Shown here: positions 59,701 to 64,000 of the stretch, one piece after another
Layout of the letters: each line of letters begins with the position of its first letter
Position numbering within the stretch: position 1 is the first letter of the stretch
From: Sipunculus nudus
Taxonomy: Eukaryota > Annelida > Sipuncula > Golfingiida > Sipunculidae
Direction: 5' to 3'
Length of the DNA stretch: 64,000 bases
NCBI GenBank assembly: GCA_026874595.1
Contig: CM049316.1
Coordinates: 19,059,839-19,123,838, forward strand
Made by a program: the position numbers and the translations under genes
The notes under the pieces: model-generated
What the model saw: only the letters and a program-made list of their open reading frames with translations
Databases searched by the model: none
What the model was told of the DNA's origin: nothing

Positions 59701-62700
59701 TATTTCAGACGTACCTGAGCATTTTTGGATAAAAATAAACAGAATACAAACCACACTGAGTAATAACACCTGAAAAAAATGTTGTGTTTTCAACTGGTGC
59801 CTAGCTGCCACCGGTCGAAACGTTATTTATTGCCACAAGTTATACACTTTGACCGAATAATTTATTCTCAGTCGATTCTCCCTCAACCTGTCGAGTACTG
59901 GTTAGCTTCATGTACAACTTCGATTTCCCACTCTATCTTAAGTTATCGACAGTCTATAGACAAACTCAACCTCTGTCCGATTACGATAAGCACAACTGCG
60001 ATCAATCTAAAAGAGCAAAAAAAAAAAAAAAAAAATTGATAAATAAATAAATTTTTATTCTTTAATACAATAATCTGATTTAACAGTTCCTCGCTCACAA
60101 TAAAATAATGGTCTGTTTTCTACCTAAAATAGTATTGTGAACTATCAAAGCATATCTGAAACCAGTGAAAAGGGATGCGTTTTTCACTCCATTTTAAATA
60201 TCTGAGTAAATTATTTGTGTAGTCATCACTCTTAAAGATTAGTTTTATGCCACATCCATAATAATTGCTGAAATGCTGTCGACAAAGTATTGAAACATGC
60301 ATTTCTTAAATGGTTTTCTACTTTACATAACATCATTGTGTTTCAACGGGAATGGGATGGCGACAATTTAAGATCTTAGAAACAATAACAAATATGATGT
60401 GCAAGTGCGGAGAAACTGATAATTATCCGAAAGTTGGAACAAACATAAATACCTCCACAAGGCAAATAGAGATTTCTTTATTCATGAATCCCTTTAAAAG
60501 CAAAGAGAAGATCCGGCAGACCTCTCACAGATTTTAAAACGCCCACGATAAGATTTTGACTATCCGCAATCACAAAAAAAATTCTTTCTCACTGAATAGT
60601 TGACAACTGAAAACACCAGTTTTGTATCTTTGTAATTATTTAAGCATCATTGAAATTAGTGCTAATGATTTCTTTTTCAACCACCCATATGTACATTTCA
60701 TTGAGTGAAAAGGTGATATCATATACTTTTATATATCTTTTATTCATTTATAGCGGGAATGGAATTGCCAATATTGCACATCTCTGAATCCATTTGGGAA
60801 TAAAATATGTGCTGTTTGTGGGAAGACAAACAACGTTTTTACTCGTCCCTCTCGAAGTACAGCCCCAAAATAAGGTTAGTGCTTTTCACATTTTTATTTC
60901 CCTTTTCTTCTGTTACCATAAAGTGCATTCAGTACACAAGTGTGTCAGAATGTACCCGTTATGAGTATCTGATGTGATACAGGAAAAAAAGAAAACCCGT
61001 TCATACGTAGTGAATGGTAATAAAGCCCGAGTTTACTCAGTGAAATGCGAAGACTATGGACATTAAAAAAATATAAATAAATATATACCTGACCATAGTA
61101 AGAACGTATGTGATGTGTTTTACTATATATGTGTTTTACTCTATAAAATTTATAAAACATATATTTCACTTTACATGTTAAATACTTAAAAGTAAAGTTA
61201 TTTTTTTTTCAGGGGGACCTTGTGGGGAACGGTAATAAAGCTGAGGTTTTATCAATCGATATAAAAATATATATACACGATAAAAGTAAGAACTTATGGG
61301 ATAATCAGCAGTTTCCTTTAATGCTAAATACTAAAGTTAGTGATTGGTATTGTCTGAGTCAGTTGCTTCTTAATTATATTTTAGTTTGTGTTCTTAAATT
61401 CCAGGAACCACAAAAAAAACATACTTACGGAGAAGATTTGCCAAAAATGCTTTGCGCTGAATCCAGAAGATAGCAAAACTTGTATTAGCTGCAAACGTGA
61501 CTTTTCCCCGAGAAAGGTAGGCATGGCTGATAATAATGCGAAAGATGGAACAAACACAAATACCTCCAACAGGCAAATACAGATTTCTTTATTCATGAAT
61601 ACCTTTAAGCAAAGAGAAGATCCGGCAGACCTCTCACAGATTTTAAAACGCCCATGATAAGATTTTGACAATCCGTAATCACTAACAATAAAAATTCTAC
61701 CTCACTCAACAGTTGACAACTGAAAACACCAGTTTTGTATCTTTGTAATTAATTTAGCAACATTAAAATAAGTGCTAATGATTTCTTTTTTTAAGCACCC
61801 ATATGTACATGTCATTGAGTGAATAAGTGATATCATATACTTTTATATATCTTTTATTCATTTGTAGCGGGAATGGAATTGCCAATATTGCACATCTCAA
61901 AATCCATATGGGAATAAAATATGTGCTGTTTGTGGGAAGACCAACAACGTTCCACTCGTCCTTCCAGAAGTACAACACCATGATAAGGTTAGTGCTTTTC
62001 ACATTTTTATTTCCCCTTCAGTATTTTCCTCTAATGCTACTTACTTAAGTTAGTGACTGGTATTGCCTGTGTCAGTTGCTTCTTCATTATATTCCCTTTT
62101 CTGTTGTGACGTTCCAGGAACGACAAGAAGACCAACTTGAGGAGAGGATTTGCCAAAAGTGCTATGCGCTTAATCCACATGATAGACTCACTAGTATTAA
62201 CTGCAAACGGGACTTCTCCCTGAAAAAGGTGAGTATGGCTGATAATAATCTGAGAGATCGAACAAAAACAAATACCACTGACACACAAATACAAATTTCT
62301 TTATACATAACAACTTTAAATCCAAAAAGACAAATCCAACAGACCTCTTGTTAGGATTTTGAATATCTTGGATTGCAATGAAAATAACCTAACTATTTGA
62401 ATTGTTTGTAATTGAAAACACCAATTTTGTACCTGAAAGAAAAAAATAGTCGGAAAGATCGAACACTAAAATACCACAAGCCGACAAAATACAGATTTCT
62501 TTATACATGAATCACTTTAAGAGCAAAGGTTAGATCCATGTCTAAATTTCATTTCTTCTTTGTTAGATTTTATTCGGTTCTGTCATTCCAGGAAAAAACA
62601 AAAGAACAACTTGTTGAGAAGATCTGTCCAAATTGCTTTGCGCTCAGTCCTGAAGACAGCATCAGTTGTGTTAGCTGCAAACAGGACTTCTCTCCATGCA

Positions 62701-63200
62701 TGGTGAGCAGGACCAGTAATAATCAAGAAGAGAACAATCATGACTCATATTAATCCGAAAGATAAAAAAAAATACGTCCAACGAGGGACACAGATTTCTT
62801 TAAACATGAATCGCTTTAGCAAAGAACAGATCCAACAGACCTCACGGATTTTACTAAGTCTACGATAGGATTTTGAATATCCTCAATCGCATTAAAAATG
62901 TTTCCTTATTTAATTGTGGATAATAAAAACCAACACTTGTGTACCTGAGTTCTTTAGCGAATTAACTTTAGCCTCATTGAAATCAGTGAAAAGGTCTACG
63001 TTTGTTTAAGCACCCATATGTTCATTTACTTCAGTATATAGATGATTATATACTTTTGAATATCCTTTTCTCAATTTTAGCGGGAATGGAATTGCCAATA
63101 TTGCACATATCAAAATCCATATGGAAAAAAGATGTGTGTTATTTGTGGGAAGACCAACAAGGTTCCACACGTCCGTCCAGGCGAACAGCACACAGACAAG
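53724..63200 (+). CDS. Gene 3: multi-NZF zinc-finger protein, expanding exon array (runs off window)
   Basis: Intact exons: 53724-53813, 54159-54269, 54677-54787, 55038-55157, 55264-55371, 56866-56994, 57333-57512, 57824-57958, 61868-61987, 62118-62228, 62592-62702, 63081-63200. All are phase 0 at both ends, so any subset splices in frame. The first gives MASKELKQDIV and 19 more residues; the frame is open for some codons before this ATG. The rest encode about ten C-x2-C-x10-C-x2-C fingers of two kinds: a KICxKC type (111 nt) and a canonical NZF type (120 nt), plus diverged ones. The fingers match exons 14-15 of gene 1. Ubiquitin binding is inferred from the NZF fold; no catalytic domain is seen before the window ends. 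An alternative is that the gene stops at 60871-60873 and the later exons belong to another unit. Confidence 0.72.
54159..54787 (+). CDS. Gene 3 exons 2-3: two KICxKC-type fingers
   Basis: Two 111-nt exons. 54159-54269 encodes 'EKICQRCFSLNPQDAITC' then 'VSCKRDF'. 54677-54787 encodes 'EKICKKCFALNPEDRINC' then 'ICCKQDF'. All four Cys are present in both. The intron after the second contains 'ttctttatgcatgaatcactttaaaagca', which recurs after every later copy of this exon and marks the duplicated unit. Confidence 0.82.
55038..55371 (+). CDS. Gene 3 exons 4-5: two canonical NZF fingers
   Basis: 55038-55157 (120 nt) encodes 'EWDCQYCTSQNPHEEKMC' then 'GVCWKTN'. 55264-55371 (108 nt) encodes 'KWYCEYCTYQNPYGTKIC' then 'AVCAKTS'. 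The second has Thr-Tyr after the second Cys, close to the Thr-Phe pair that contacts ubiquitin in Npl4-type NZFs. The intron between them is only 106 bp. Confidence 0.83.
56866..57512 (+). CDS. Gene 3 exons 6-7: diverged fingers; exon 6 uses a GC donor
   Basis: 56866-56994 encodes 'VQCDHCTYINHPEALVCEIC' and 57333-57512 encodes 'LLCPSCDKQNLANASGCMHC' followed by a very basic stretch ('KQLKRHKRLPLGTYRKKRQQ'). Exon 6 reads out of ...GATATG into 'gcaagt' at 56995, a GC-AG intron. No GT donor nearby keeps the frame. The basic tail could act in nuclear targeting or RNA/DNA contact, though nothing proves it. Confidence 0.75.
57824..57958 (+). CDS. Gene 3 exon 8: acidic/aliphatic linker
   Basis: A 135-nt phase-0 exon encodes 45 residues without Cys pairs, ending in an aliphatic helix-like 'YEILGKFMGELLGQGSL'. 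The acceptor 'tgtacag' and donor 'gtaagt' are strong. No domain was recognised. Confidence 0.6.
58538..59397. mobile_element. Non-autonomous hAT-like element with GTACTC/GAGTAC-rich ends
   Basis: The left end 'cagagtaaggtcc' and right end '..caaagctctg' share CAGAG/CTCTG. The 8-bp flanks atatacga and atatatgc agree at 6 of 8. Subterminal sequence on both sides is dense in 'gtactcgtactt'-like palindromic words. It sits in the 2.8-kb intron after exon 8 of gene 3. The 95-residue minus-strand frame inside has no known motif. Confidence 0.5.
60346..60420 (+). pseudogene. Decayed NZF exon relic
   Basis: 'cgggaatgggatggcgacaatttaagatcttagaaac' then 'aatatgatgtgcaagtgcgg' follows the order of a 120-nt NZF exon ('cgggaatgggattgccaatattgcacatctcagaatcc'), with stops and altered Cys codons. 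It is followed by the intron words that normally come after the 111-nt exon, showing the duplicated unit was rearranged. Confidence 0.5.
60754..60874 (+). pseudogene. Frameshifted NZF exon copy of gene 3
   Basis: This exon starts as a perfect NZF ('EWNCQYCTSLNPFGNKIC' then 'AVCGKTNNV') but is 121 nt instead of 120. An extra base after 'aacgtt' shifts the frame and brings in TAA at 60871-60873, just before the 'gttagt' donor. Skipping it would keep the gene frame. It could instead serve as an alternative terminal exon giving a shorter protein. Confidence 0.6.
61405..61516 (+). pseudogene. Frameshifted KICxKC exon copy of gene 3
   Basis: The finger part is intact ('EKICQKCFALNPEDSKTC' then 'ISCKRDF') but the exon is 112 nt instead of 111. 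The change lies in or near a run of eight A at the start ('ccacaaaaaaaacat'), so the finger is out of frame with the phase-0 acceptor. Confidence 0.6.
61868..61987 (+). CDS. Gene 3 NZF exon, recent copy
   Basis: An intact 120-nt exon encodes 'EWNCQYCTSQNPYGNKIC' then 'AVCGKTNNVPLV'. It is nearly identical to the broken copy at 60754, including over 60 bases of preceding intron, so that duplication is recent. Confidence 0.8.
62118..62228 (+). CDS. Gene 3 KICxKC exon lacking the third zinc cysteine
   Basis: A 111-nt exon encodes 'ERICQKCYALNPHDRLTS' then 'INCKRDF'. The third ligand position, Cys in all other copies, is Ser here. The frame is open, but the finger probably cannot bind zinc normally. 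Unlike other units, no NZF exon separates it from the next KICxKC exon. Confidence 0.7.
62592..62702 (+). CDS. Gene 3 KICxKC exon, intact
   Basis: A 111-nt phase-0 exon encodes 'EKICPNCFALSPEDSISC' then 'VSCKQDFSPCM'. All four Cys are present; the usual central Asn is Ser in this copy. The donor is 'gtgagc'. Confidence 0.78.
63081..63200 (+). CDS. Gene 3 NZF exon, last in window
   Basis: A 120-nt phase-0 exon encodes 'EWNCQYCTYQNPYGKKMC' then 'VICGKTNKVPHV', with Thr-Tyr at the ubiquitin-contact position. The donor is 'gtcagt'. No further exon was seen in 63201-64000, which is AT-rich intron-like sequence, so the gene probably continues beyond the window. Confidence 0.78.
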
Positions 63201-64000
63201 GTCAGTTATACAGTCCTTTTTCACATTATCAGTTGATACCCCTATCCTGTAACGGATATCTGAAATAATACAAAAAAAGAAAACCCACACACAAAGTTAT
63301 TAAAATGTAAAACAAAGCTTGAATTTTGATCGAATTATTACTTTATATGTTGAATACTTGTCGAAAAGTTATTTTATATTTTGCAAAACCTTGTTGGGTG
63401 GGGTTTCCTCGAAGAGATGCGAAAACTATGAACACTTATAATATATGAATAGATATACATGTGATAATAATAAGAATGTATGTCATATCCAGTGCTTTTC
63501 TTTCTTAACTATGAAGTATGCTCTCAAAGAGAAGGCTAATCGGCATTTCGATACACACGCACACACACTTACAGAGCCAGTAATACGGTGTTTTTCACAT
63601 TACTGTTTCCTTTTCGAATTCCCCTGTTCGCTGTTCCCATAACGTGCATCCAGTACCTCAGTGTGTCAAAACGTACCTGTATCGGAAAAGAAACAGGAAA
63701 AAGAAAATAAAACCCATTCGTTGAACGTTGAATTCTTGGGCAAAAACTTTTTTTATTTTTTTTTTATTCCAACAACACGTTGAAGGGTACAGTTATAAAG
63801 CGTTGGTTGCTCAATGACGAAAGAGCATGAAAAGACTTTCAGAAAATATTCATTTGTTTGACTTATTAGTTGCATCAAAATATGTATACAAACCTGCCTC
63901 ACTCATGCAGCCTTTTCAGGCATTATTTAATTTGAAGCATTTATATGTGAGTCTCTTTAACCTTTCAAGTTCGCTGCTCTTTCTTTTATACATAAAGTTT

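Overview
This is eukaryotic nuclear DNA. The genes are split into short exons with GT-AG introns. The gaps are AT-rich and full of (AT)n microsatellites, short elements with terminal inverted repeats (TIRs), tRNA-derived SINE-like copies and tandem monomers carrying AGGTCA motifs. The repeat style and gene content suggest a mollusc, most likely a bivalve. That is an inference from pattern, not from a database match.

Three multi-exon genes were rebuilt by hand from exon phase and splice sites. Gene 1 (minus, 16903 to 1556, 16 exons, about 1300 residues) has an N-terminal PUB domain like that of HOIP/RNF31, two large Gln/Gly/Thr/Pro-rich exons and six NZF/RanBP2-type zinc fingers, with no RING. 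Gene 2 (plus, 28612 to 44340, 18 exons found plus an unseen first exon, about 755 residues) has two tandem HOIP-type PUB modules followed by RING1-IBR-RING2 and an LDD-like C-terminus. Its catalytic RING2 cysteine and zinc ligands are intact, but it has no NZF finger and no visible UBA domain. Gene 3 (plus, 53724 to at least 63200, running off the window) is an array of zinc-finger exons of two alternating types, with copies that are still duplicating and decaying.

The main point is that the parts joined in vertebrate HOIP, the catalytic subunit of the linear ubiquitin assembly complex, are shared here among adjacent genes. A divergent pair holds PUB+NZF (gene 1) and PUB+PUB+RBR+LDD (gene 2), and a third gene holds only ubiquitin-binding-type fingers. 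Exon lengths and phases (150 or 153/153/206/58 or 73 nt per PUB module; 111 and 120 nt per finger exon) show that the three genes and their internal repeats arose from shared exon cassettes.

Layout: 1-1555 retroelement fragment and repeats; 1556-16903 gene 1, with a hAT-like element in an intron; 16904-28611 intergenic repeats, SINEs and TIR elements; 28612-44340 gene 2, with three large tandem-repeat elements in introns; 44341-53700 intergenic, with a pogo/Tigger relic split by another repeat; 53724-64000 gene 3. No rRNA, functional tRNA or CRISPR array was seen.
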